Part shown: piece by piece, positions 8,749 to 19,962 of the stretch
How positions within the stretch are numbered: position 1 is the stretch's first letter
Layout of the letters: each line of letters begins with the position of its first letter
Source: Anomaloglossus baeobatrachus
Lineage: Eukaryota > Chordata > Amphibia > Anura > Aromobatidae
Direction of reading: 5' to 3'
Assembly (NCBI RefSeq): GCF_048569485.1
Contig: NW_027442046.1
Coordinates: 1-64,000 of the forward strand
Length of the DNA stretch: 64,000 bases
The notes under the pieces: generated by a model
The model's input: the letters and a program-made list of their open reading frames with translations, nothing else
Database searches by the model: none
Told to the model about the DNA's origin: nothing
Program-made: the position numbers and the translations under genes

Positions 8749-10290
8749 ATCTGTTCTTATCGGTTTAATATCTGATACGTCCCCTATCTGGGGACCATAT
8801 ATTAAATGGATTTTTAGAACAGGGAGATGGAAAAAGAGCTTGCTCTGTCCACTCCACGCATTGACCTGGTATTGCAGTACCTCCAGGACCGGTGCACCCC
8901 TTCTTAACCCAGTTTCCAAAAGCAGAACTCAATTCACCTGATTCATATTAGCCCGATTTAATGAATTGGAAGAAAGCATACGTCTTCATATGCACCTCAA
9001 TTTGGCCCATTCACTTTTCACACTTCCTCCTTTTGTTTTTTATCTTTCACACTTTTGACTTTCTTTATTCATCCAAATAGCAAACTCATCACCACTCAAC
9101 CTGACCAACTCGGCTATGTCCCGTGCTGCAGTTCTCTGTCTTATCTAGATCATTTGCAATTGAATGGAATAGATCCCTTTTGGACAAAGTGGATTCACCT
9201 GCTGCTGCAGTGACCACAGGTGTGATAAGATCTAGAATTGGCCTCTGGTGCGATCTCTCCGCTTCCACTCCAAAGAAAGTTACCTGTTTATTCCTATCAT
9301 GCATTGGTTTTTGGGGTTTTCTTTGAGTAATGATGATCTCTTTAGTAGTCTGTTGGCGCCCTCTCCTGGAGGAATAGTTTGCTTGCTCTTGGACATTCTA
9401 AAAGAGAGGTCATGATAGACATTGAGCTTCTGAGCTCAATTGGGGACAGTCATGGGTGATGAATGTTTGCAACCTGCTGCAAAGCCTCATACCGCAATAT
9501 AAGGAACGTCAAATACTAAGAAAGGGCGGCCTATGAAAGAATTACTACTTTCAATAAGTACACTTAAACGGCTAATTGGGAATAGAAAAACTGTAAAAAG
9601 CCCTCTGAGAAAGCCCCCCTCTAACCTTTGATAGTAAGCTTTTCTGTAGTCTGCCTGTTGATGTATTTTCCGTTTGAACTGTGCACAACATGAAGAGACG
9701 GAACACTGGCGGCTTGTCACAATGCCCCCGCTGACATCACAATAGCGCTGCTGCCTAGAAAACAAGCTGCGCAGCAGAAGTTGTTCTTTGGGTGGGAGGG
9801 TGGGCTAGTGTAAGGAGGGGGCAAGCTCTTTTTTTCCCGGGTGGTAGGGGGATGACAGGAGAAGGGATGCGGGTGGTGAGAAGGGTACAGAGGGCAGGGT
9901 TTGGGGGCTGGGAAGGAAAGGGAAAAGATTAGGGTTTGGGGATGATGAAAGGGCTTTCTACGGGTAAGGATGGCAAAGGGTGGCAGTGACGGAAAGTCAG
10001 GCAACCTGTCCTGTCCGTCTTTTTGTATCGTGAATTGGAAAGACTGCAAGGGGGAGGGGAGTTGCTTGCGCCCTAAAGGAGGAGTTATTCAGATTCATTG
10101 CAGTGGGGGGCGGCGGCTGCAAAACGCACCATTCTTCTTGTTTTTGCTCTGCAAAGCAGCCTTTTCAAGGGTTGGCTTGGGTGACAAAATGTCTTCTGTA
10201 GGCGTGGGTTTGTCTCCCTCTCGCTCTCTCTCCCTAAGATGTGTCCGGCATAGGCCAGGGTGCCACTCGAGGCCCAAACCAATTCTGGTT

Positions 10291-11336
10291 ATCGCTTCTC
10301 GGCCTTTTGGCTAAGATCAAGTGTAGTATCTGTGAGGCTCGGCAGATGCAATGCACACTGGAAGGTTGCGCTTGCTAGTACTCTGGATGTATAGTATATT
10401 CATCTAGAGGAAAACATGGCCCTACCAGGATCGAGGCTATTAGACTGAGTAAGTGTGGGGGCTATGGTGCAATGTGCCCCAGGACTGACGACCCTGGAGT
10501 GAGTCTGAGCTTGCTGGCTTGGGACCCCGGCGAGCCTTGGGCTCTGTAGCACACCGTACCTTGCCCTTTCATACTTTCTGAGCATATTGCTCTATCCCGG
10601 CCTTCTGGCTAGGAAGGGAAATTTTTATAATCATGGTCGGAGGTCCGTTCAGCTTTGGGCTGAGAAACCAACACCCGGTTGGAGGTCCGGGTCAGCTTCG
10701 GCTGAGAAACCAACACCCGGTTTGAGGTCCGGGTCAGCTTCGGCTGAGAAACCAACACCCGGTTGGAGGTCCGGGTCAGCTTCGGCTGAGAAACCAACAC
10801 CCGGTTGGAGGTCCGGGTCAGCTTCGGCTGAGAAACCAACACCCGGTTGGAGGTCCGGTTAGCCTTGGGCTGAGAAACTAACACCGGTTGACGGTCCGGG
10901 CAGTTTCGGCTGCGAAACCAACAACTAGTAGCTCTCTACTCCACTTGGGTAAGATGCCTGGGTGGACGCTGGGAGCAACGACAAGGCTCAACCAGGCTTC
11001 GGCTTGGGGGAGCACCGAAGATCCCTGACCCTTGCTGTGGCCTTCTGGCTCGGAGGGACGGGGTTGATTTTTGGGGACCCTCTCCTCACGGAAGGGTCCA
11101 CACGAATCCTAGCCTTTGCACTGTTTTTGGTGTGACTTCGGTCATGCATTTTTTGCGGTGCTTTGGAAAGCTTCATTAAATCAAAATCTGTTCTTATCAG
11201 TTTAATATCTGATACGTCCCCTATCTGGGGACCATATATTAAATGGATTTTTAGAACAGGGAGATGGAAAAAGAGCTTGCTCTGTCCACTCCACGCATTG
11301 ACCTGGTATTGCAGTACCTCCAGGACCGGTGCACCC
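10291..11336 (+). pseudogene. U2 gene interrupted by S element
   Basis: U2 nt 1-43 lie at 10291-10333 and nt 38-188 at 11186-11336. Nt 38-43 (ATCTGT) are present twice, a 6-bp target duplication. Confidence 0.94.
10334..11185 (+). mobile_element. S element copy 2, 852 bp, 5'-shortened head, 7 hairpin repeats
   Basis: It starts GAGGCTCGGCAG in place of the usual GTTCGAA head and joins the common S sequence at ATGCAATGCACACTGG. Seven hairpin repeats span 10635-10925. The unusual start and the ATCTGT duplication are shared with the copy at 19154, so both descend from one insertion event. Confidence 0.88.
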
Positions 11337-12727
11337 CTTCTTAACCCAGTTTCCAAAAGCAGAACTCAATTCACCTGATTCATATTAGCCCGATTTAATG
11401 AATTGGAAGAAAGCATACGTCTTCATATGCACCTCAATTTGGCCCATTCACTTTTCACACTTCCTCCTTTTGTTTTTTATCTTTCACACTTTTGACTTTC
11501 TTTATTCATCCAAATAGCAAACTCATCACCACTCAACCTGACCAACTCGGCTATGTCCCGTGCTGCAGTTCTCTGTCTTATCTAGATCATTTGCAATTGA
11601 ATGGAATAGATCCCTTTTGGACAAAGTGGATTCACCTGCTGCTGCAGTGACCACAGGTGTGATAAGATCTAGAATTGGCATCTGGTGCGATCTCTCCGCT
11701 TCCACTCCAAAGAAAGTTACCTGTTTATTCCTATCATGCATTGGTTTTTGGGGTTTTCTTTGAGTAATGATGATCTCTTTAGTAGTCTGTTGGCGCCCTC
11801 TCCTGGAGGAATAGTTTGCTTGCTCTTGGACATTCTAAAAGAGAGGTCATGATAGACATTGAGCTTCTGAGCTCAATTGGGGACAGTCATGGGTGATGAA
11901 TGTTTGCAACCTGCTGCAAAGCCTCATACCGCAATATAAGGAACGTCAAATACTAAGAAAGGGCGGCCTATGAAAGAATTACTACTTTCAATAAGTACAC
12001 TTAAACGGCTAATTGGGAATAGAAAAACTGTAAAAAGCCCTCTGAGAAAGCCCCCCTCTAACCTTTGATAGTAAGCTTTTCTGTAGTCTGCCTGTTGATG
12101 TATTTTCCGTTTGAACTGTGCACAACATGAAGAGACGGAACACTGGCGGCTTGTCACAATGCCCCCGCTGACATCACAATAGCGCTGCTGCCTAGAAAAC
12201 AAGCTGCGCAGCAGAAGTTGTTCTTTGGGTGGGAGGGTGGGCTAGGGTAAGGAGGGGGCAAGCTCTTTTTTTCACGGGTGGTAGGGGGATGACAGGAGAA
12301 GGGATGCGGGTGGTGAGAAGGGTACAGAGGGCAGGGTTTGGGGGCTGGGAAGGAAAGGGAAAAGATTAGGGTTTGGGGATGATGAAAGGGCTTTCTACGG
12401 GTAAGGATGGCAAAGGGTGGCAGTGACGGAAAGTCAGGCAACCTGTCCTGTCCGTCTTTTTGTATCGTGAATTGGAAAGACTGCAAGGGGGAGGGGAGTT
12501 GCTTGCGCCCTAAAGGAGGAGTTATTCAGATTCATTGCAGTGGGGGGCGGCGGCTGCAAAACGCACCATTCTTCTTGTTTTTGCTCTGCAAAGCAGCCTT
12601 TTCAAGGGTTGGCTTGGGTGACAAAATGTCTTCTGTAGGCGTGGGTTTGTCTCCCTCTCGCTCTCTCTCCCTAAGATGTGTCCGGCATAGGCCAGGGTGC
12701 CACTCGAGGCCCAAACCAATTCTGGTT

Positions 12728-13760
12728 ATCGCTTCTCGGCCTTTTGGCTAAGATCAAGTGTAGTGTTGTTCGAAGAGGTGGTTTAAGCTCCAGGCCACCT
12801 TAGTACAATGATACAATGCACACTGGAAGGTTGCGCTTGCTAGTACTCTGGGTGGATAGTATATTCATCTAGAGGAAAACATGGCCCTACCAGGATCGAG
12901 GCTATTAGACTGAGTAAGGATGGGGGGCTATGGTACAACGTGCCCCAGGACTGACGACCCTGGAGTGAGTCTGAGCTTGCTGGCTTGGGACCCCGGCGAG
13001 CCTTGGGCTCTGTAGCACACCGTACCTTGCCCTTTCATACTTTCTGAGCATATTGCTCTATCCCGGCCTTCTGGCTAGGAAGGGAAATTTTTATAATCAT
13101 GGTCGGAGGTCCGTTCAGCTTTGGGCTGAGAAACCAACACCCGGTTGGAGGTCCGGGTCAGCTTCGGCTGAGAAACCAACACCCGGTTGGAGGTCTGGGT
13201 CAGCTTCGGCTGAGAAACCAACACCCGGTTGGAGGTCCGGGTCAGCTTCGGCTGAGAAACCAACACCCGGTTGGAGGTCCGGTTAGCCTTGGGCTGAGAA
13301 ACCAACACCGGTTGACGGTCCGGGCAGTTTCGGCTGCGAAACCAACAACTAGTAGCTCTCTACTCCACTTGGGTAAGATGCCTGGGTGGACGCTGGGAGC
13401 AACGACAAGGCTCAACCAGGCTTCGGCTTGGGGGAGCACCGAAGATCCCTGACCCTTGCTGTGGCCTTCTGGCTCGGAGGGACGGGGTTGATTTTTGGGG
13501 ACCCTCTCCTCACGGAGGGGTCCACACGAATCCTAGCCTTTGCACTGTTTTTGGTGTGACTTCGGTCATGCATTTTTTGCGGTGCTTTGGAAAGCTTCAT
13601 TAAATCAAAATCTGTTCTTATCAGTTTAATATCTGATACGTCCCCTATCTGGGGACCATATATTAAATGGATTTTTAGAACAGGGAGATGGAAAAAGAGC
13701 TTGCTCTGTCCACTCCACGCATTGACCTGGTATTGCAGTACCTCCAGGACCGGTGCACCC
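12728..13760 (+). pseudogene. U2 gene interrupted by S element
   Basis: U2 nt 1-37 lie at 12728-12764 and nt 38-188 at 13610-13760; no target duplication. Confidence 0.94.
12765..13609 (+). mobile_element. S element copy 3, 845 bp, 6 hairpin repeats
   Basis: It has the full GTTGTTCGAAGAGG head, six hairpin repeats and the complete tail. Its 5' half follows copy 1, while the repeat region and 3' half match copy 2 and copy 5. This suggests exchange between S copies. Confidence 0.88.
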
Positions 13761-14953
13761 CTTCTTAACCCAGTTTCCAAAAGCAGAACTCAATTCACCT
13801 GATTCATATTAGCCCGATTTAATGAATTGGAAGAAAGCATACGTCTTCATATGCACCTCAATTTGGCCCATTCACTTTTCACACTTCCTCCTTTTGTTTT
13901 TTATCTTTCACACTTTTGACTTTCTTTATTCATCCAAATAGCAAACTCATCACCACTCAACCTGACCAACTCGGCTATGTCCCGTGCTGCAGTTCTCTGT
14001 CTTATCTAGATCATTTGCAATTGAATGGAATAGATCCCTTTTGGACAAAGTGGATTCACCTGCTGCTGCAGTGACCACAGGTGTGATAAGATCTAGAATT
14101 GGCATCTGGTGCGATCTCTCCGCTTCCACTCCAAAGAAAGTTACCTGTTTATTCCTATCATGCATTGGTTTTTGGGGTTTTCTTTGAGTAATGATGATCT
14201 CTTTAGTAGTCTGTTGGTGCCCTCTCCTGGAGGAATAGTTTGCTTGCTCTTGGACATTCTAAAAGAGAGGTCATGATAGACATTGAGCTTCTGAGCTCAA
14301 TTGGGGACAGTCATGGGTGATGAATGTTTGCAACCTGCTGCAAAGCCTCATACCGCAATATAAGGAACGTCAAATACTAAGAAAGGGCGGCCTATGAAAG
14401 AATTACTACTTTCAATAAGTACACTTAAACGGCTAATTGGGAATAGAAAAACTGTAAAAAGCCCTCTGAGAAAGCCCCCCTCTAACCTTTGATAGTAAGC
14501 TTTTCTGTAGTCTGCCTGTTGATGTATTTTCCGTTTGAACTGTGCACAACATGAAGAGACGGAACACTGGCGGCTTGTCACAATGCCCCCGCTGACATCA
14601 CAATAGCGCTGCTGCCTAGAAAACAAGCTGCGCAGCAGAAGTTGTTCTTTGGGTGGGAGGGTGGGCTAGTGTAAGGAGGGGGCAAGCTCTTTTTTTCCCG
14701 GGTGGTAGGGGGATGACAGGAGAAGGGATGCGGGTGGTGAGAAGGGTACAGAGGGCAGGGTTTGGGGGCTGGGAAGGAAAGGGAAAAGATTAGGGTTTGG
14801 GGATGATGAAAGGGCTTTCTACGGGTAAGGATGGCAAAGGGTGGCAGTGACGGAAAGTCAGGCAACCTGTCCTGTCCGTCTTTTTGTATCGTGAATTGGA
14901 AAGACTGCAAGGGGGAGGGGAGTTGCTTGCGCCCTAAAGGAGGAGTTATTCAG

Positions 14954-14974
14954 ATTCATTGCAGTGGGGGGCGG
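14954..14974 (+). promoter_or_regulatory. Candidate distal sequence element (GC box with octamer-like flank)
   Basis: About 198 to 178 bp before the U2 start at 15152 lies an octamer-like ATTCATTGCA followed by a G run ending in GGGGCGG, a perfect Sp1-type GC box. Vertebrate U2 genes carry a distal enhancer near -220 built from an octamer and a GC box, so place and content fit. The octamer half is degenerate, so only the GC box is firm. The same block sits at the same distance before all 24 U2 genes. Before 18307 the G run is 3 bp shorter but keeps GGGCGG. Confidence 0.5.
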
Positions 14975-15089
14975 CGGCTGCAAAACGCACCATTCTTCTT
15001 GTTTTTGCTCTGCAAAGCAGCCTTTTCAAGGGTTGGCTTGGGTGACAAAATGTCTTCTGTAGGCGTGGGTTTGTCTCCCTCTCGCTCTC

Positions 15090-15106
15090 TCTCCCTAAGA
15101 TGTGTC
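15090..15106 (+). promoter_or_regulatory. Candidate proximal sequence element (PSE)
   Basis: The block TCTCCCTAAGATGTGTC lies at -62 to -46 from the U2 start, where the SNAPc-bound PSE of animal snRNA genes sits. A CT-rich tract runs into it from upstream (about 15074). There is no TATA box near -30, which fits RNA polymerase II rather than III transcription of an snRNA. The assignment rests on position, lack of TATA and conservation in every unit, not on a strong consensus match. Confidence 0.5.
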
Positions 15107-15151
15107 CGGCATAGGCCAGGGTGCCACTCGAGGCCCAAACCAATTCTGGTT

Positions 15152-15339
15152 ATCGCTTCTCGGCCTTTTGGCTAAGATCAAGTGTAGTATCTGTTCTTAT
15201 CAGTTTAATATCTGATACGTCCCCTATCTGGGGACCATATATTAAATGGATTTTTAGAACAGGGAGATGGAAAAAGAGCTTGCTCTGTCCACTCCACGCA
15301 TTGACCTGGTATTGCAGTACCTCCAGGACCGGTGCACCC
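15152..15339 (+). ncRNA. RNU2: U2 spliceosomal snRNA, uninterrupted
   Basis: U2 snRNA pairs with the intron branch point and with U6 in the spliceosome. The 188-nt gene begins ATCGCTTCTCGGCCTTTTGG and ends GGTGCACCC. It holds stem-loop I (nt 11-22), the branch-point recognition sequence GTAGTA (nt 33-38), stem-loop IIa (GTCCCC and GGGGAC), an Sm-type site ATTTTTAG, stem-loop III (AGAGC-TT-GCTCT) and stem-loop IV. Against human U2, as I recall it, several differences are paired: U-A to C-G in stem IIa, and G-C to A-U in stem III. This argues for a functional lineage. The base after the U run of the Sm site is A, not the usual G. This copy is the consensus of the array and has GC box, PSE-like block and 3' box in place, so it is likely expressed. 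Confidence 0.97.
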
Positions 15340-16730
15340 CTTCTTAACCCAGTTTCCAAAAGCAGAACTCAATTCACCTGATTCATATTAGCCCGATTTA
15401 ATGAATTGGAAGAAAGCATACGTCTTCATATGCACCTCAATTTGGCCCATTCACTTTTCACACTTCCTCCTTTTGTTTTTTATCTTTCACACTTTTGACT
15501 TTCTTTATTCATCCAAATAGCAAACTCATCACCACTCAACCTGACCAACTCGGCTATGTCCCGTGCTGCAGTTCTCTGTCTTATCTAGATCATTTGCAAT
15601 TGAATGGAATAGATCCCTTTTGGACAAAGTGGATTCACCTGCTGCTGCAGTGACCACAGGTGTGATAAGATCTAGAATTGGCATCTGGTGCGATCTCTCC
15701 GCTTCCACTCCAAAGAAAGTTACCTGTTTATTCCTATCATGCATTGGTTTTTGGGGTTTTCTTTGAGTAATGATGATCTCTTTAGTAGTCTGTTGGCGCC
15801 CTCTCCTAGAGGAATAGTTTGCTTGCTCTTGGACATTCTAAAAGAGAGGTCATGATAGACATTGAGCTTCTGAGCTCAATTGGGGACAGTCATGGGTGAT
15901 GAATGTTTGCAACCTGCTGCAAAGCCTCATACCGCAATATAAGGAACGTCAAATACTAAGAAAGGGCGGCCTATGAAAGAATTACTACTTTCAATAAGTA
16001 CACTTAAACGGCTAATTGGGAATAGAAAAACTGTAAAAAGCCCTCTGAGAAAGCCCCCCTCTAACCTTTGATAGTAAGCTTTTCTGTAGTCTGCCTGTTG
16101 ATGTATTTTCCGTTTGAACTGTGCACAACATGAAGAGACGGAACACTGGCGGCTTGTCACAATGCCCCCGCTGACATCACAATAGCGCTGCTGCCTAGAA
16201 AACAAGCTGCGCAGCAGAAGTTGTTCTTTGGGTGGGAGGGTGGGCTAGTGTAAGGAGGGGGCAAGCTCTTTTTTTCCCGGGTGGTAGGGGGATGACAGGA
16301 GAAGGGATGCGGGTGGTGAGAAGGGTACAGAGGGCAGGGTTTGGGGGCTGGGAAGGAAAGGGAAAAGATTAGGGTTTGGGGATGATGAAAGGGCTTTCTA
16401 CGGGTAAGGATGGCAAAGGGTGGCAGTGACGGAAAGTCAGGCAACCTGTCCTGTCCGTCTTTTTGTATCGTGAATTGGAAAGACTGCAAGGGGGAGGGGA
16501 GTTGCTTGCGCCCTAAAGGAGGAGTTATTCAGATTCATTGCAGTGGGGGGCGGCGGCTGCAAAACGCACCATTCTTCTTGTTTTTGCTCTGCAAAGCAGC
16601 CTTTTCAAGGGTTGGCTTGGGTGACAAATTGTCTTCTGTAGGCGTGGGTTTGTCTCCCTCTCGCTCTCTCTCCCTAAGATGTGTCCGGCATAGGCCAGGG
16701 TGCCACTCGAGGCCCAAACCAATTCTGGTT
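15340..16730. other. Intergenic spacer of the U2 unit (representative)
   Basis: This 1,391-bp spacer recurs after each U2 gene. The others lie at 1-778 (partial), 6516-7906, 8900-10290, 11337-12727, 13761-15151, 16919-18306, 20114-21504, 22579-23969, 24158-25548, 25737-27127, 28160-29550, 35285-36675, 37708-39098, 39287-40677, 41065-42455, 43461-44851, 45219-46609, 47074-48464, 48929-50319, 56862-58252, 58441-59831, 60824-62214, 62403-63793 and 63982-64000. In order it holds the 3' box, an AT-rich stretch, a CTCF-like site about 460 bp past U2, a G-rich middle part, and the promoter elements of the next U2. I see no second RNA gene (no U5, U1, 5S or tRNA) and no credible protein gene. Open frames of 60-114 codons recur only because the unit recurs. 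Confidence 0.85.
15352..15366 (+). terminator. snRNA 3' box (3'-end formation signal)
   Basis: GTTTCCAAAAGCAGA starts 13 bp after the last U2 nucleotide and matches the vertebrate 3' box consensus GTTTN(0-3)AAARNNAGA in full. The 3' box directs Integrator-dependent end formation on transcripts started at snRNA promoters. It recurs 13 to 27 bp after U2 in every unit, for example 6528-6542 and 24170-24184. In interrupted genes it still lies after the 3' part of U2, so a transcript from the U2 promoter could run through the inserted element to this signal. Confidence 0.85.
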
Positions 16731-16918
16731 ATCGCTTCTCGGCCTTATGGCTAAGATCAAGTGTAGTATCTGTTCTTATCAGTTTAATATCTGATACGTC
16801 CCCTATCTGGGGACCATATATTAAATGGATTTTTAGAACAGGGAGATGGAAAAAGAGCTTGCTCTGTCCACTCCACGCATTGACCTGGTATTGCAGTACC
16901 TCCAGGACCGGTGCACCC
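16731..16918 (+). ncRNA. RNU2: U2 snRNA, uninterrupted, with T17A change
   Basis: This is a full-length U2 gene that differs from the array consensus at nucleotide 17 (position 16747), where T is replaced by A in the loop of stem-loop I (GGCCTTATGGC). The rest, including the branch-recognition sequence, Sm-type site and 3' box, is unchanged. The spacer before it also has a private change near 16629, outside the proposed promoter elements. Loop I lies beside the region that pairs with U6, so the effect cannot be judged from sequence; it may be neutral or a sequencing error. Confidence 0.93.
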
Positions 16919-18343
16919 CTTCTTAACCCAGTTTCCAAAAGCAGAACTCAATTCACCTGATTCATATTAGCCCGATTTAATGAATTGGAAGAAAGCATAC
17001 GTCTTCATATGCACCTCAATTTGGCCCATTCACTTTTCACACTTCCTCCTTTTGTTTTTTATCTTTCACACTTTTGACTTTCTTTATTCATCCAAATAGC
17101 AAACTCATCACCACTCAACCTGACCAACTCGGCTATGTCCCGTGCTGCAGTTCTCTGTCTTATCTAGATCATTTGCAATTGAATGGAATAGATCCCTTTT
17201 GGACAAAGTGGATTCACCTGCTGCTGCAGTGACCACAGGTGTGATAAGATCTAGAATTGGCATCTGGTGCGATCTCTCCGCTTCCACTCCAAAGAAAGTT
17301 ACCTGTTTATTCCTATCATGCATTGGTTTTTGGGGTTTTCTTTGAGTAATGATGATCTCTTTAGTAGTCTGTTGGCGCCCTCTCCTGGAGGAATAGTTTG
17401 CTTGCTCTTGGACATTCTAAAAGAGAGGTCATGATAGACATTGAGCTTCTGAGCTCAATTGGGGACAGTCATGGGTGATGAATGTTTGCAACCTGCTGCA
17501 AAGCCTCATACCGCAATATAAGGAACGTCAAATACTAAGAAAGGGCGGCCTATGAAAGAATTACTACTTTCAATAAGTACACTTAAACGGCTAATTGGGA
17601 ATAGAAAAACTGTAAAAAGCCCTCTGAGAAAGCCCCCCTCTAACCTTTGATAGTAAGCTTTTCTGTAGTCTGCCTGTTGATGTATTTTCCGTTTGAACTG
17701 TGCACAACATGAAGAGACGGAACACTGGCGGCTTGTCACAATGCCCCCGCTGACATCACAATAGCGCTGCTGCCTAGAAAACAAGCTGCGCAGCAGAAGT
17801 TGTTCTTTGGGTGGGAGGGTGGGCTAGTGTAAGGAGGGGGCAAGCTCTTTTTTTCCCGGGTGGTAGGGGGATGACAGGAGAAGGGATGCGGGTGGTGAGA
17901 AGGGTACAGAGGGCAGGGTTTGGGGGCTGGGAAGGAAAGGGAAAAGATTAGGGTTTGGGGATGATGAAAGGGCTTTCTACGGGTAAGGATGGCAAAGGGT
18001 GGCAGTGACGGAAAGTCAGGCAACCTGTCCTGTCCGTCTTTTTGTATCGTGAATTGGAAAGACTGCAAGGGGGAGGGGAGTTGCTTGCGCCCTAAAGGAG
18101 GAGTTATTCAGATTCATTGCAGTGGGCGGCGGCTGCAAAACGCACCATTCTTCTTGTTTTTGCTCTGCAAAGCAGCCTTTTCAAGGGTTGGCTTGGGTGA
18201 CAAAATGTCTTGTGTAGGCGTGGGTTTGTCTCCCTCTCGCTCTCTCTCCCTAAGATGTGTCCGGCATAGGCCAGGGTGCCACTCGAGGCCCAAACCAATT
18301 CTGGTTATCGCTTCTCGGCCTTTTGGCTAAGATCAAGTGTAGT

Positions 18344-19147
18344 GTTGTTCGAAGAGGTGGTTTAAGCTCCAGGCCACCTTAGTACAATGATACAATGCAC
18401 ACTGGAAGGTTGCGCTTGCTAGTACTCTGGGTGGATAGTATATTCATCAAGAGGAAAACATGGCCCTACCAGGATCGAGGCTATTAGACTGAGTAAGGGT
18501 GGGGGGCTATGGTACAACGTGCCCCAGGACTGACGACCCTGGAGTGAGTCTGAGCTTGCTGGCTTGGGACCCCGGCAAGCCTTGGGCTCTGTAGCACACC
18601 GTACCTTGCCTTTTCATACTTTTTGAGCATATTACCCTATCCTGGCCTTCTGGCTAGGAAGGGAAATTTTTATAATCCCGGTCGGAGGTCTGGTCAGCTT
18701 TGGGCTGAGAAACTAACACCCGGTTGGAGGTCCGGGTCAGCTTCGGCTGAGAAACCAACACCCGGTTGGAGGTCTGGGTCAGCTTCGGCTGAGAAACCAA
18801 CACCCGGTTGGAGGTCCGGTTAGCCTTGGGCTGAGAAACCAACACCGGTTGACGGTCCGGGCAGTTTCGGCTGCGAAACCAACAACTAGTAGCTCTCTAC
18901 TCCACTTGGGTAAGATGCCTGGGTGGACGCTGGGAGCAACAACAAGGCTCAACCAGGCTTCGGCTTGGTGGAGCACCGAAGATCCCTGACCCTTGCTGTG
19001 GCCTTCTGGCTCGGAGGGACGGGGTTGATTTTTGGGGACCCTCTCCTCACGGTGGGGTCCACACGAATCCTAGCCTTTGCACTGTTTTTGGTGTGACTTC
19101 GGTCATGCATTTTTTGTGGTGCTTTGGAAAGCTTCATTAAATCAAAA
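18344..19147 (+). mobile_element. S element copy 4, 804 bp, upstream member of a tandem pair
   Basis: It has the full GTTGTTCGAAGAGG head, five repeats and a complete TTAAATCAAAA tail joined to the six U2 bases that border copy 5. It is close to copies 1, 10 and 11. Confidence 0.88.
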
Positions 19148-19153
19148 ATCTGT

Positions 19154-19962
19154 GAGGCTCGGCAGATGCAATGCACACTGGAAGGTTGCGCTTGCTAGTA
19201 CTCTTGATGTATAGTATATTCATCTAGAGGAAAACATGGCCCTACCAGGATCGAGGCTATTAGACTGAGTAAGTGTGGGGCTATGGTGCAATGTGCCCCA
19301 GGACTGACGACCCTGGAGTGAGTCTGAGCTTGCTGGCTTGGGACCCCGGCGAGCCTTGGGCTCTGTAGCACACCGTACCTTGCCGTTTCATACTTTCTGA
19401 GCTTATTGCTCTATCCCGGCCTTCTGGCTAGGAAGGGAAATTTTTATAATCATGGTCGGAGGTCCGTTCAGCTTTGGGCTGAGAAACCAACACCCGGTTG
19501 GAGGTCCGGGTCAGCTTCGGCTGAGAAACCAACACCCGGTTGGAGGTCTGGGTCAGCTTCGGCTGAGAAACCAACACCCGGTTGGAGGTCCGGGTCAGCT
19601 TCGGCTGAGAAACCAACACCCGGTTGGAGGTCCGGTTAGCCTTGGGCTGAGAAACCAACACCGGTTGACGGTCCGGGCAGTTTCGGCTGCGAAACCAACA
19701 ACTAGTAGCTCTCTACTCCACTTGGGTAAAATGCCTGGGTGGACGCTGGGAGCAACGACAAGGCTCAACCAGGCTTCGGCTTGGGGGAGCACCGAAGATC
19801 CCTGACCCTTGCTGTGGCCTTCTGGCTCGGAGGGACGGGGTTGATTTTTGGGGACCCTCTCCTCACGGAGGGGTCCACACGAATCCTAGCCTTTGCACTG
19901 TTTTTGGTGTGACTTCGGTCATGCATTTTTTGCGGTGCTTTGGAAAGCTTCATTAAATCAAA
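19154..19962 (+). mobile_element. S element copy 5, 809 bp, downstream member of a tandem pair
   Basis: It starts GAGGCTCGGCAG after ATCTGT, exactly like copy 2 at 10334, and has six repeats instead of seven. It is therefore the older insertion, and copy 4 most simply came in upstream of it later. Confidence 0.88.

Larger units (their letters stand above)
7907..8899 (+). pseudogene. U2 gene interrupted by S element
   Basis: U2 nt 1-37 lie at 7907-7943 and nt 38-188 at 8749-8899, with no target base duplicated or lost. The 3' part has an A to G change at nt 51 (8762). The junction breaks GTAGTA after its fifth base. Confidence 0.94.
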
